Positions 21,246 to 32,867 of a DNA stretch of 64,000 nt are shown one piece after another. Source of the stretch: Phaseolus vulgaris. Lineage: Eukaryota > Streptophyta > Magnoliopsida > Fabales > Fabaceae. The stretch spans positions 34,612,823 through 34,676,822 of the forward strand of contig NC_023750.2 of the NCBI RefSeq assembly GCF_000499845.2. Direction: 5' to 3'. The first letter of the stretch is position 1. Each line of letters opens with the position of its first letter. A program made the translations under genes and the position numbers. The notes below the pieces were generated by a model. The model had not been told where the DNA came from and did not search any database. It worked only from the letters and a program-made list of their open reading frames with translations.

Positions 21246-21953
21246 GAGTTTTTTCAAGCCGTGGACAAGGACTGCTTTTCTGATAATCTTAAGCTACAAG
21301 CAGACCTGCGTTGTAAAATTGGTCTGCAAAACAAATGGATGGCCAATTTGAAAACTTTGAAGCTGCAGAACTGCACTCTATCATATGCAATTCCGTCTTC
21401 TATTCTTGCTCTTTTAAAGAACTTAAAAGAGTTAGAAGTGCGAGATAGCGACCAAGTAAAGGCAATTTTTGACATGAAAGATATTGATATTACGGCAACA
21501 GAATCCCAGTAGAAGATATTGACTTTAAATGGGCTACCAGAACTTACGCGTGTGTGGGAAAAGGACACTCAAAGAATTCTTATCTTTCCCAGTCTACAAG
21601 AGGTTGCTGTCAGTGATTGTGCAAAGCTGCAAACTTTATTTCCTGCTTTCCTGGCAAAAAGTCTCAAGGATCTTAAGAAGCTTAAAATAGTTTCCTGTGA
21701 AAATTTGCAAGACTTGGTTGGAAAGGAAGAAACAGCATTTGTAACAGAAGAGTTTGTGTTCCCTAAGCTAGAGGATTTGGAACTCAATGACTTGCCCCGG
21801 GTCACTTGCCCTAACCCATTCACTCTGGAATTCCCCGCCCTAAAATTTTTATCTGTGTGGAATTGTGATGAGTTAGGGGTATTTCAAAGTGCAGGTGAAC
21901 CCATGGATGAGGGTACTTCAAGCAGCAAACTTCCTCTTATCCCAGATCCAAAG
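21246..21953 (+). pseudogene. NLR LRR exon A2, with an in-frame stop
   Basis: The exon starts EFFQAVDKDCFSDN after a TTTACAG acceptor and ends DPK before GTAAGT. It is the second copy of the A module (LKTLKLQNCTLSYAIPSS, LKELEVRDSDQ, LQEVAVSDCAKLQTLF). An in-frame TAG at 21510-21512 sits in SQ*KILTL, where exon A3 reads SQLKILTL (TTG to TAG). This truncates the protein independently of the transposon insertions. Confidence 0.85.
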
Positions 21954-22049
21954 GTAAGTTAAAGTATCATAGAATCAACTTTTTATGCTTTCATCTTTTA
22001 TCTAATTCACACACCTTAGATCCCATTTGTTTTTGTCTCTAATTGTTAG

Positions 22050-22862
22050 GTCATTTCCAACCTGGAGAAACTGACTCTTGATTGGAAACAAATTCGGGCA
22101 TTACCGGAAGGCCTCACAAATTTAAACAGCATTTCCTTGTGGTTCTTTGGCGCTGATGTGAATGAAATGTCTATGTTGCCCATTGAAATACTCAAGGCAC
22201 CAAATTTAATAGAAATGCATATAAACAATTGCGAAAGTCTCAAGAATTTCCTTTCTCAAAACCCCAAAAGTGCCGAGGAGAAGATACTGGGACAGTTAAC
22301 AATATTGAGACTACGCAATGTGTCCACTCCCCAGTTAGAGTACTCCCCAAGCTTAAACATAATCTGTGAGAGGCTCCACAAATTATATGTTTCTAGATGT
22401 CCTCATTTGACAACATTAGGAGTACATTCTACTTCTAAAGTGTCTTTCTCTTGTCTGAAAGAAGTGCATATACACAAATGTCCAAACTTGAACGATTTAT
22501 TTACATCTTCAGCTGCAAAAAAGTTAGTGAACCTTGAGAAGATTGCTGTCAGAGAATGCGAATCAGTAACAGAAATAGTGGCTAAAGAGGGAGATGAAAC
22601 TTCTGAACCCATTAAATTTGAGCGACTCCACACCATTTATCTATCATCTCTAAGAAGTTTAGAATGTTTTTATCGTGGGAGTGACACTCTGCAATTATCA
22701 TCTTTGAAAACAGTGACAATATGGAGCTGCCCCAACATGAAGATTTTCTCCCAAGGAATTGAATCCCTTATGGAAATCACGTTATCCATGGACGAGGAAG
22801 CAGACGATTTACCTCCTCCACAAGATCTTAACACCAGAATAAAAGGGATCTCACAACGAAAG
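22050..22862 (+). pseudogene. NLR LRR exon B2
   Basis: The exon begins VISNLEKLTLDWKQIRALPE after AATTGTTAG and ends QRK before GTAAAA. It is an intact B-module copy with LIEMHINNCESLKNFL, LHKLYVSRCPHLTTLG, LKEVHIHKCPNLNDLF and LEKIAVRECESVTEIV. No stop is present, so it is the best reference copy for reading lesions in B1 and B3. Confidence 0.83.
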
Positions 22863-22982
22863 GTAAAAATTTCAAGTATGTGTTCGGAAAGATATTTATA
22901 ATTTATTTGATCTTATCATATTTAATGCATATCTACAAGTAATTTAGAAAATTTATAAAAAAAAACCTTTTGTAATTTACAG

Positions 22983-23687
22983 GAGTTTTTTGAAGCAGTG
23001 GACAAGGAGTGTTTTTCTGATAATCTTGAGCTCCAAGAAGATCCGCATTGTAAGTTTGGCCTGCAAAACAAATGGTTGGGCGATTTGGTTACTTTGAAGC
23101 TGCAGAACTGCACTCTGCCATGTGCACTTCCATCTGCTATTATTGGTCTTCTAAAGAGCTTAAAAGAGTTGGAAGTACGGGATAGCGCAACAGTAGAGGT
23201 ACTTTTTTATATGAATGACACTGAGATTACGGAAATAGCATCCCAGTTGAAGATATTGACCTTAAAAGGGCTATCGAAGATGACACATGTTTGGGAAAAG
23301 AAAAAAAATGGAGTTCTCATCTTTCCAAATCTGCAACAGGTCGTTGTTAGCAATTGTGAAAACCTGCAATCTTTATTTCCAGCTTCCCTGGCAAAACATC
23401 TTAAAAGTCTCAAGGCACTTGTGATAGAATATTGTGCTGAATTCCAAGAAATTATAGAAAAAGAGGAAGACACAGAAGCAAATTTTGTACTCCCTTGTTT
23501 AGAGGAGTTCAAACTTTCTTCCTTGCCACAACTCACTTGCTTTTACCCTCAAACATTTACTTTGGAATGTCCAGCCTTAAATAAATTATCTGTGTCGAAC
23601 TGTGAGAAATTGGAGTTATTTCAAAGTGCACATTGCATTGGTGAGACTACTTTAGGTGACAGAGAGCCTCTTATCTCAAGTCTAGAG
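22983..23687 (+). pseudogene. NLR LRR exon A3, ending at a GC donor
   Basis: The exon starts EFFEAVDKECFSDNLELQED after TTTACAG. It is the third A-module copy (LVTLKLQNCTLPCALPSA, LKELEVRDSATVEV, LQQVVVSNCENLQSLF) and is open throughout. By alignment with A2 it should end at 23687 (AGCCTAGAG equivalent), but the donor there is GCAAGT rather than GTAAGT. That fits a GC-AG intron of about 92 bases with its acceptor TTGTTAG at 23779. Confidence 0.8.
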
Positions 23688-23779
23688 GCAAGTGCACTAT
23701 AAAGAATCTGCAATCTATTTTTTTTTTGCCTATTACAGTCCTTAATTTCTGTTGAATTTGTTTTTGCTTTAATTGTTAG

Positions 23780-24595
23780 GCCATTTCAAACCTGTAACGA
23801 TTGACTCTTGATTGGAAACAAATTCTGGCATTAAGATCAAGGCTTGGGTCTGAAAAATTTACAGGAGTCTTCAAATGTATAAAGAATATGTCCCTGTTAT
23901 TACATGCTGATCAGAATGAGATACCTATGGTGCTCAATGAAATATTCCATACAGCACCCAACCTAACAGAAATGATGATGGCTATGCCATATTGCAATAA
24001 TCCGGAGATTTTCCTTGCTCAAAACCCCAAAATTGGTGAGGATGGGATGCTCTTATTACAGCTAAGAATTTTGACACTCATCCAAGTTTCTGCTATCCGG
24101 TCCATCCAGTCAGAGAACTCATCATGGTTAAACACAATCTGCGAGAAGGTTCACCAATTATGTGTCATCGAATGCCCTCATGTTGAAACAATAGGAGTGC
24201 ATTCTACTTCTACAATGTCTTTCTCTTTTCTAAAAAAAGTGCATGCAAACCAATGTTCCAAATTGCAGTATCTATTTACATCTTCAGTCGCCAAAAAGTT
24301 AGTGAACCTCGAAGAGATCATAGTCTGCCAATGTAAATCACTGAAAGAAATAGTGGTCAAAGGGGGAGATGAAGATGAGCCCAAAGGAGAAGGTGAAGAT
24401 AAATATGAAAATGAGATTATATTCAAGAAGCTTGAGGATTTGACTCTTACCTCATTAGACAAATTTGAAGGCTTTTACACCGGGAGTTCCACTTTGAATT
24501 TCCCATCCTTGAGAAGTGTGTGGGTTGAAAAACGCTTCAGCACCAAAGTTTTCCGTGGTCGTGATAAAGTGCCTCGAAATTTACGGTGGTTATAG
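23780..24595 (+). pseudogene. NLR LRR exon B3, with an early stop
   Basis: This is the third B-module copy (AISNL*RLTLDWKQILAL). A TAA at 23795-23797 replaces the glutamate codon of ISNLEKLTLDW in B2. The rest is open: VHQLCVIECPHVETIG, LKKVHANQCSKLQYLF, LEEIIVCQCKSLKEIV, then an acidic insert GGDEDEPKGEGEDKYENE. It reaches TAG at 24593-24595, which may be the original end of the gene or a further lesion. Confidence 0.8.
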
Positions 24596-24786
24596 ATGAA
24601 ATCCATTGTGTAGGTGATAAAAAACATTTGATCATGCAATAACTTAGTTTGAAGATATTCCTCATTTAATAACTTTTCTTTGTTTCTGCATTTTACATAA
24701 ATGAAGAAATATGAAATGTTAAATCAGAAAATAATTTTCCTTAATATGTGTTTGTCATCACTAACCTTGTAAATCATTTGCTTCAG

Positions 24787-24832
24787 GAAAATGTCAGCTG
24801 AAAGAAACTTATTGTCATTGCGTTGGCTTAAG
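24787..24832 (+). pseudogene. Possible small terminal NLR exon
   Basis: A TTTGCTTCAG acceptor-like site is followed by 46 bases and then AAG/GTACCC. It could be a small 3' exon of the NLR gene. There is no protein motif long enough to confirm it, so this is only a possibility. Confidence 0.2.
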
Positions 24833-27800
24833 GTACCCCTGAAAACTTGTTTTCTTCTTTTCATTAAGCACAACAACAGAGAAGAAATGGAATGTTAGTG
24901 AGTTTATTTTTCTTCTTTCATTCATAATTTTCCATCTTTATAAAACATTATTCTTAACATAATAAATGATGTTTCCATCATTCTTAACATAATAAATGAT
25001 GACATGATAAGTTATTCTTAAAGATTGAAGGAAAGAAAAGTTCTGATATAAAAATTTGATAAAGCATGGACACTAGTCAGAACTAGAAATATAACACTAA
25101 TTCAGACTATTAAAATATTGATAGTCAGGTTTTCTCATGCCTTACAAAAACCAGTTTAAAGGCTGTGAATCTTTCACTTCTCAAAGTTGGGATTTCACTT
25201 GCTGCACATGAACATATTCGTCTTCTTTTCCTAATAGTTTTAAATTGTTCCACACTCTAACCATAGTTCTTTTAAAAAAATTCAAGTTGCAGGGAATGAA
25301 GGCACTCTCTATAGCGACATGGCTACAACTATCAACAAACAGAGGGCTTTTTCTTTCTGTTGCAGTCCAGTGTTGATGAACAAAGTTTCCCTAGATATAT
25401 AAGGTTGTTTGTGAATAAGTGTTGTTCCTGTATTCATACAGGAGCAGATGCATGTTGCTTTTAAATTATGTGAAGGATGTTTCATATATTTGACCAGATT
25501 TGAAGTGTTTTAAATTGAGTTCTTGAAGGATTTTCTCTGAATAAATTTGACATGAGTTTATTTGTAGCGAAAGATACTCCATGGATAAGTTGGAAACTAA
25601 GCCTTGCATCCCTACACATGTCGTGTATGGTTGGTTTCTCTGTTATAAGGTGTTTCATGAACAATACCTCAATTATCAACCCTCTCCTATGATAAATGCC
25701 TTGTGTCTTAACCTCTTTCTGACTATCTTAGAATTTCTAATATTTCCTTAGCTTTAAACTTTGATCACTTTCATGTTAATCATCTTACTGGTAATTAGAC
25801 TTTGGATTAGTGCTTTTATCACTAGGAATCTTGTTGACATTTTTTATGTCTATATGTTGTCATAGAAAATTTGAAGATTTAGAAAGAAGATATTTTGGAG
25901 AAGTGGAAACTAATTATTCTACTCCAAGTTTCTTCAATTTTTATCATCAACTTTAGGGATTTCAATGGATCCCATGTTTAGGGTTAGATAATGAAGCTAA
26001 ACTCCATAGATGTTAATGTTCTTAAATTATGTTTCACTTTTATGCATCACACTTTTGTGTGACTTATTTCATCCAAACTCTCTTTTGGCTAATTTTCTTA
26101 TATAGGAAAAATGGTAAGTGTATTTTGAACTGATTTGGAACATCAATAGACAAAAGATTTTTCTTTGCCAATTTTTCTGTTAAATTTTTTGCCAATTTTC
26201 CTGAAAAATAATTTGTAAATATAAGACAATTAGTGAGTCAACCTTCATTTTAAGATATAAGCTTCAATAGGTGTGTTGTTTTTGTTCTGGGTACAAAAAT
26301 ATATTTTTCAACACCCAATAAATTAAATATCAAGTTAGGATGATCAAAACTATTGTAAACATTAAACATAGAAAAAAAATATTAGCATTGAATGGAAAGA
26401 CATATATATAAACAATATCAATTATATGAGAAATTAGTTTCTTATGACATCTAATCCCAACAAAATGAATTTAGCTCTTCATTATCGTGAAGAGTCCAAA
26501 AATAAATAAATAAACTACAGAGGAAAATGGAGAACTAAGGAGGAGTATGAAGTTCTTCAAGGAAACTCTAACATCCCAAAAATCTCTTCAAAATGCTTTC
26601 TTTTCTCAAAAGTAGTCTAAGTTCTTTCACACAGTGTTTGGATCAGGGGTGGCCCTGTAGCGTGGACGGATTATAGGGTGGCCACCCCCATTTGGTTCTG
26701 TGAGAGGGGAAGGTGAGGGTGAGAGTGAATGGAAAGGAGGTGGTTTGAGGGTCATCTGAAATATGAAGAGAAAGGAGAGTGGAAAGTCACGTAGGATTGG
26801 TTGAAAGACCATGGTGCCCTTATTCACGTTACACAACAGTAACCTTTTACTTTGCATGGAAGCTAAGCACCACATCTATCTAGCCTTCACACAAAGAGTT
26901 GCATTGATATAGGATGCTTGGAGAGGGGTCTTTAGTAAGCATAGAGGTAGGAGAATGAGTTTGGTAGTTCATGTTTGCCCTGAGGTTACGTTTTTTTTCA
27001 TTTTAGTTTCATACATAATTGATTATCATTGCAAAATAACGCACTACATAATTGATTATGTAGTTAAAAACAGTTGATAATCGATTATGGTCGTGATATA
27101 ATCGGTTATCTGAAAACTTTTGGCAAGCATAATCGATTATGAGAGCTTTGTTATTTTGACCATAATCTATTATCTGTTAGCATAATCGATTATGTTAGAT
27201 TTTGAACTGCAAGAATAGTTGATTATGTCTCTTAAATCTTTGGATAATCGATTATGTGATTTTTTTAAGGGAAGTGATAATCGATTATGTTCATGGTTTT
27301 CCAGATTTTTTTTTTTTTTTTGAACATTTTTTCAGGCACACTTTGATTTTCAGGCACAATTTATTTATGTTTAAATTGTGTTTGGATGTTTATTGTTTTT
27401 GGAATTGAATTTTTTAAAATTATTTGAAAGTAGTTATTTATGTTAATTAGTTTATAATTTTAGATGTCAATATTTAAGAGAAATTTATTAATTATATTAG
27501 TAAATTAATTATTGTGATAAGTTGTTTATGTAATTGTATATTGGAAGGAAAGAATTTGATGAAATATCAATATTTATTTTGTGTGAGATGAATTGAAATC
27601 ATAGATATGAATATGTATTTTAAAAATATTATAAAAAAATTATAGTAATTAAAAAAGGCAGAAAAAGTTAGAGAAGAAATTTGAATTTTTAATGATATGT
27701 GTAGATAGTTTTTATTTTTTGAACATTTAATTATTTATAAAAAAATAGATTTATTTATTTAAAGAAAATATTTTTACAGAATGGAAATATAAATTTTTAA

Positions 27801-27980
27801 TGTTTACTGTTTTTTTTCTTAGATTTTACATTAATTATTAATCTTATAATTAAAAAGATTATAAAAATTGTTGTAGTTATTAAAAACACAAAAAGATTAG
27901 AGAAGAAATTTGAATTTTGAATAATATGTGTAGATAATTTTGAATTTGAATTTTAAATTTTTAATGACTTTATATTATAT
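24833..27980. other. AT-rich intergenic region
   Basis: There is no supported gene here. The only longish frames lack recognisable domains. A cluster of AATCGATTAT-type palindromes lies at 27020-27290. A 21-bp direct repeat (TTCTTAACATAATAAATGATG) occurs near 24951 and 24981. The target TAT of the outer CACTA element ends the interval. Confidence 0.5.
27020..27290. repeat. Cluster of ATAATCGATTAT palindromes
   Basis: About ten copies of TAATCGATTAT or one-base variants (TAATTGATTAT, TAATCTATTAT) lie at irregular 20-40-bp spacing. Each is a short palindrome. Spacing and spacers are not conserved, so this is not a simple satellite. It may be part of a decayed dispersed repeat or a protein-binding array. 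Confidence 0.6.
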
Positions 27981-28277
27981 CACTAAAAAAAATGTGTAAA
28001 AAGTGGCGGTTTTAATATAGCGGTTATTGATAACCGCCACAAATTTCAGTATAATACGTCATTTCATTAACCGTCATAATTATCTTTCAAATTATGTCAT
28101 TTTTAACTGTCATAATTTTCCTTCAGATTTGAAAACTTGCTTTATTCCTTTATTCCTATATTCACATTTTTAACTGATTTAAAAATCCTTCAGTTTTTCA
28201 CTTGAAAAATGATTTTTTTTTAAAACTTAAGAAAATATTTTTTTTTTAATTTCATTTTGAAAACCAGAGTGAACCCT

Positions 28278-28630
28278 AACTCTAACGCTTTCACACTTCT
28301 CTCTGCCTCACACTCACACGAACCCTAGTGCATGCTGCCTCACACGAACCCTAGCGCTTGCTGCTTCCACACGAACCGAGCGCTCTCTGCCTCACACAAA
28401 CCCTAGCGATGTCGGCCTCACACGAACCCTAGCGCTCGCTGCTTCCACACGAACCTAGCGCTCTCTGCCTCACATGAACCCTAGCGCTCGCTGCCTCACA
28501 CGAACCTAGCGCTCTCTGCCTCACACAAACCCTAGCGCTCTCTGCCTCCATACGAACCCTAGCGCTCTCTGCCTCACAAAACCCTAGCGCTCTCTACCTC
28601 ACAAAACCCTACTCTCTCTGCCTCTACACG
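28278..28630. repeat. 25-27-bp tandem array (ACGAACCCTAGCGCTCTCTG type)
   Basis: About twelve degenerate copies of a unit reading roughly CACACGAACCCTAGCGCTCT then CTGCCT. The surrounding sequence resembles a plant 5' leader (AACCCTA motifs, pyrimidine-rich) and is followed by a GT donor-like AAGGTAATT at about 28643. It may be an amplified 5' untranslated exon of a captured gene. Confidence 0.75.
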
Positions 28631-28643
28631 GAACCGATTTGAA

Positions 28644-30207
28644 GGTAATTAAATGTTCGCGCGTTCTCTTATCAATGCCGACCATCGACTTTGTTTGATG
28701 TTTAGGATTTGTCATGTGATTTTATTTGTGTATTTCATTATGTGTTTCATCTTTTTACTAGGTAGCTAAAGAGCAATTGAAGCAAGTTATCACAGAGGCG
28801 GCAGGGGAGAAAGAGTTTCTTGACTCGAGTTCTGATTTTCGAGCAATTGAAGCAAGTTATCACAGAGGCAGGTGAGAGAATTCTAAAACTCATTTTGAGT
28901 TCTAAGAAAATGCAATATCTTTTTCAAATGCAAAATTAGAGCAGCCTAAAATTCCCAAGGTATAATTCTCTGCTGGTTTTCTCTGCTGGTAACTGGTGTT
29001 GTATGATGCACCTTCGACAGTGTGAATTGGGTAAAAGAATCATCATGGAGAAGGTGTTAGGAAAGTTAACTAATAAAGAAACCACTGTTAGCTTTTTCTA
29101 TTTTGATTTTTCCCATCATATCCATCTCTTTTGAGTTTTCACATGTTGTAGAACAATTTATTTATATTAATTGGAAGATGTTTAGAAAGTCAGAAATAAA
29201 ATAAAATCTAAGGTTATTAAGCATACTACAGAAGCATTTGAATGTTCCATGAATAAGGCCCAATAGTTGAGAGAGAAACCTACCAAGACAAGGATTTCGT
29301 TTGCTGCAGAAACTGTTTTTCTGTATTAAGCAATGGATCTATGGAAATTATTAAAGAAGTCAAGTCAAGGGATTTTATTAAGTCCTTAATCATGACTAAA
29401 AGATTATATAAAAGTGAGTTTATATTTTAATTTTTTTAGTTTTCTATTTAATTCTCATTTCTCAAAAATTTAAAATCATTGTTTTGGAATTATGTCTCTT
29501 TCACCTACCACTAGAGGAAAACAATATGCTGAGATTATTTTTAAGAATTCAGTTTTCACAACTCTTTTAAGAATTCAGTTTTCACTATGATGCCCATAAC
29601 TGGTCCCTCTTGATGCTTTGGTGATGGTGACTATGCTCTCCTGATTGAGTGATTATTCTGATTTGCTATATTTTGTGTATTTGATTGAGTAGGGTGGTGG
29701 TGAAACGTTACTAAGAATTCTCAATTAATTCATTGATAAAATTCACACAGGTTGTAAACATTGTAATATACACTAGTACTTACTGCTCATAACAAATATA
29801 CTGAATGTACATATAAGGTTTCCTTGAAAAGGTGACGGGTGAAAGAGTCCAATAACAATTGCTTTCAACTTTCTTTTTTATGTCAGTTTATCAGCATCTA
29901 TCCTTATCTCTTGTTTGGGTTATGATAGAAAGATGAGTACTTTGTTGGCAAAAGCTGTGTTGTTGAATAATGCATATATACCGATGCTTGGTTTATTCCA
30001 ATCCTTGAGCTATTTTAGATCGAGTTGCGATAGTTATGTGTATTGATAGTTGCATATTGTATATGAACTACCAAGTGTGATGAATGAGTGAGAAAGAGAG
30101 AAAACCCAGAGTGGTAATACAAAATTGTGTTAGAATTTTGTGCTTGTCACATGTATACTGAAATCACAAATCGAAACCCTATTGACAGGACAATACTGTA
30201 GAACAAT
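28644..30207. other. Intron-like and unassigned sequence in the outer CACTA
   Basis: Mostly AT-rich, with no long frame. A perfect 29-bp direct repeat (GAGCAATTGAAGCAAGTTAT plus CACAGAGGC) lies at 28771-28799 and 28841-28869. In frame it reads EQLKQVITEAAGEKEFL, which could be a captured exon. The interval ends at the target AAT of the inner CACTA (30205-30207). Confidence 0.45.
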
Positions 30208-30730
30208 CACTACAAAAAAATCACTTTTAGCGACCACCAAATTCGGTCACTAAAATCACTATAATCGGTCGCTAATCATATCTGCGACCGAAACAGTCAC
30301 CAAATAAAGATGGAAGCGAAAACCCTGGTCGCAAAGCCGTTAGCGACCGAATTATAAAGTGGTCGCTACTTTGCAACCGAAATTTCGATGGCTAAATCGG
30401 TCGCAGAGAATTTGGTCACCAAAATTTAGAAACTAAATTAGCAACCGAAAATTCGGTTGCTAAATTTTTCGCAGATAAATTTAGTCACCAAAATTCGAAA
30501 ACCAAATTAGCAACTGAAATTTCGGTGACTAAATCAATCGCAGAAAATTTGGTCACAGAAATTCAAAATCCAAATTAGCTACCCAAATTTCGGTGGCTAA
30601 ATCGGTGACTGAATTAGAAGGTGATAGTGACCACCATTTTCGGTCGCTAAAAAAAAATCTTTTGGTGACTATTTCGGTGACTAAATAGAGACTTCTACAG
30701 CGACGGATTTGATTTCGGTGGCTATTTTAT
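30208..30730. repeat. Left subterminal repeats of the inner CACTA
   Basis: More than fifteen copies of an 8-11-bp motif (TTAGCGACCGAAA, TTCGGTGGCTAAA and variants) in both orientations. They mirror the array at 41970-42471. In En/Spm such motifs bind TnpA and are required for excision. Confidence 0.85.
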
Positions 30731-30955
30731 TTGTATTATTAATACCTATTTAAAATGGTATTTTGACCATTTTATAAAAAAATTCAGACCTGCTTATAAA
30801 GATACTCAAAATTCAATCAAGCTAAATTGTAATGAACTTCAAATACATAGTTTAAGAAGAAGTTGTGCTCAAATTAAAGGTAAATCATACTACACAACTA
30901 AAACTGTTGAAAACTAGTTAAAAGAGTCAAATCTATGATATAATTCAACATATAA

Positions 30956-32611
30956 CTAATCTTCTTCTGAACTGTCATCTCTACTCTGGTCTCCTTTATG
31001 ATGTCCACTGGTAGTAGGATCTGAAGAGCCTGATGCGGGATTATTCATTTGAATGTGTTGTAGGATGAGTTGCATCTTCTCATCTTGTTTGCGCATGCGT
31101 TCACTTTGCTCTTCATGAGTTTTCATCAATAGCTCCATCTTTTCTTCAAGTGTCCGCTCCTTGACACGTTTTGTCATAAGTTCATCATTTAGCTTTTGAA
31201 TAATCTCACGCATTTCTTCTATTTGATGGACTACTGGAGCTTGACTTGCAGCAGAGTGAGCACTTGTTGAACTATTAAACCTTTTGCTCAATACACCAAG
31301 ACCATAGACATTCCCTTTTTTATTTCCACTTCCAACAACATCGATGTATATTTCATTGTCATCAATAGAGGCAACATGAGAGTTTTGCGAAGATGCGCTT
31401 TCAAGCATTTGCTGTTGTTGGGCTTCTTCTCGACGTTTCTTATATTTCTCCTGAAAATGAAGTCAAATTGATTATTACGAAGAAAACATAAAGTAAAAAT
31501 TAAACTATAACAAAGTTTAAAAATACCGCAAGGTTGCGAGTTTTGTCATTGACCCATTCTCCAGTCTTCAATTTCTTTGTTCTCTCTACAACCTCCCAAG
31601 CAGTTGGTTGTCGTTCAAGCTCTTTAGTCTACATAAATTCGATAAAAAGATATAATAGATTGTATTTAAATTAAATATAGAAAGAGAAGAAATATAATAA
31701 TATTACCATTTTCTCAAAGTGAGCTGCAGTAGATATGGAACCACCACAGTAGGCTGAGGCTCCCTTCTCAACAGCCCGATTCGCCTTGGCAATAACACTC
31801 TTGTTCTGGAATTCTGTACAACTCCAATGCTGGTCCAAGGTTGCTCGAACAAGTTGTGGAATCCAGGTCCCCTTATCTTGACAATGCCTAACTTTACTCA
31901 TAGCATTTTTAAAGATACGGGAGGCTTTTGTATAAAAAATGGATCTAATGAGTTGGTCTTGTTCCATATCCCACCTATACTCTTTCTGCATGTAAAATAA
32001 ATTAGAAAAAAAACATTGTAGAAAAATAAAATATCATTTTAAATGTAATCATAACTCAAATTACCTTGAACTCTCCAAACCATCTATCTCTAAGCTCAAG
32101 ACGAACCTTCTTCCAAGTGGGACTGGGTTCATCATATTTTTGCTTGATGATTCGTGAGATTACATTGGAAGGTCCATTTTCAAGTGAAAAACTATGTTCA
32201 AAACATATTGTCAAAATGATATATGAAAATTAGATCATATTTACGAATTACAATTAGATTAAAATATACTTACTCTCCTCTTGCTGCATGAAGCCAGGGT
32301 CTTTGATCAACTACATTGCCAAACTCATTGTCAGGTGTAAGAGAGTCTTGTATCGGTGAAGGTTGATTCATAGTTAGCTCTGTAGAAAAGGTAGTAGGAT
32401 TTGATTCTCCTACATGATGTTCAATATCTTGTCCGTGAAGTGTAGGAAGTGGGGCGGCTCCTTCATAAATAGGATGTGTAGACTCCATAGTTGTTGGAAG
32501 AACAAACGAAGGGGGAATGTTGGTATTGGGTAAAGATATATCATCAACACGAACACCTCGACCACCACGATTAGGTGGTCTACGACCACCACCTCTACCC
32601 CTTGGTGTCAT
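30956..32611 (-). CDS. TnpA-like protein of the inner CACTA (Transposase_24 / Ptta-En-Spm family), five exons
   Basis: Five minus-strand exons read as one open frame of 446 codons: 32274-32611, 32065-32191, 31707-31985, 31527-31628 and 30956-31450. All have GT-AG borders with matching phases. The N-terminus is Gly/Arg-rich (MTPRGRGGGRRPPNRGG). The middle matches the plant En/Spm Transposase_24 type (WKKVRLELRDRWFGEFK, GTWIPQLVRATLDQHW, NRAVEKGASAYCGGS, TAWEVVERTKKLKTGEWVND). The C-terminus is a coiled coil (IEEMREIIQKLNDEL, RTLEEKMELLMKTHEEQ). The role is presumably binding of the subterminal repeats. The ATG lies directly after a CAG acceptor, suggesting it is reached by splicing from the TNP2 transcript. 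No lesion is seen. Confidence 0.82.
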
Positions 32612-32867
32612 CTGCAAGTAAAAAATATTACATATATAAGATGTAATTAATACAATAATCAAAGTCGATCAATCAATTTTGAATAAACAAATAAAGTAAT
32701 CATGATCAAAAGACTCAAACCTGATTTTGTTTTCTACAACCAAATATGTCAACCAAATATGTCAGTTATCTTCCCTGTTATTCACTACAATTATGGGAAA
32801 CCACAATAAAATTAATGTTAAACATAATTTGGACTAGGTATACAATCAATTTTAATGCATGAATTAC

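Noticed and set aside
26627..26875. 82-codon minus-strand ORF with a proline/serine-rich stretch
   Set aside because: No recognised domain, no splice context and no conserved motif; probably chance or an unidentified repeat.
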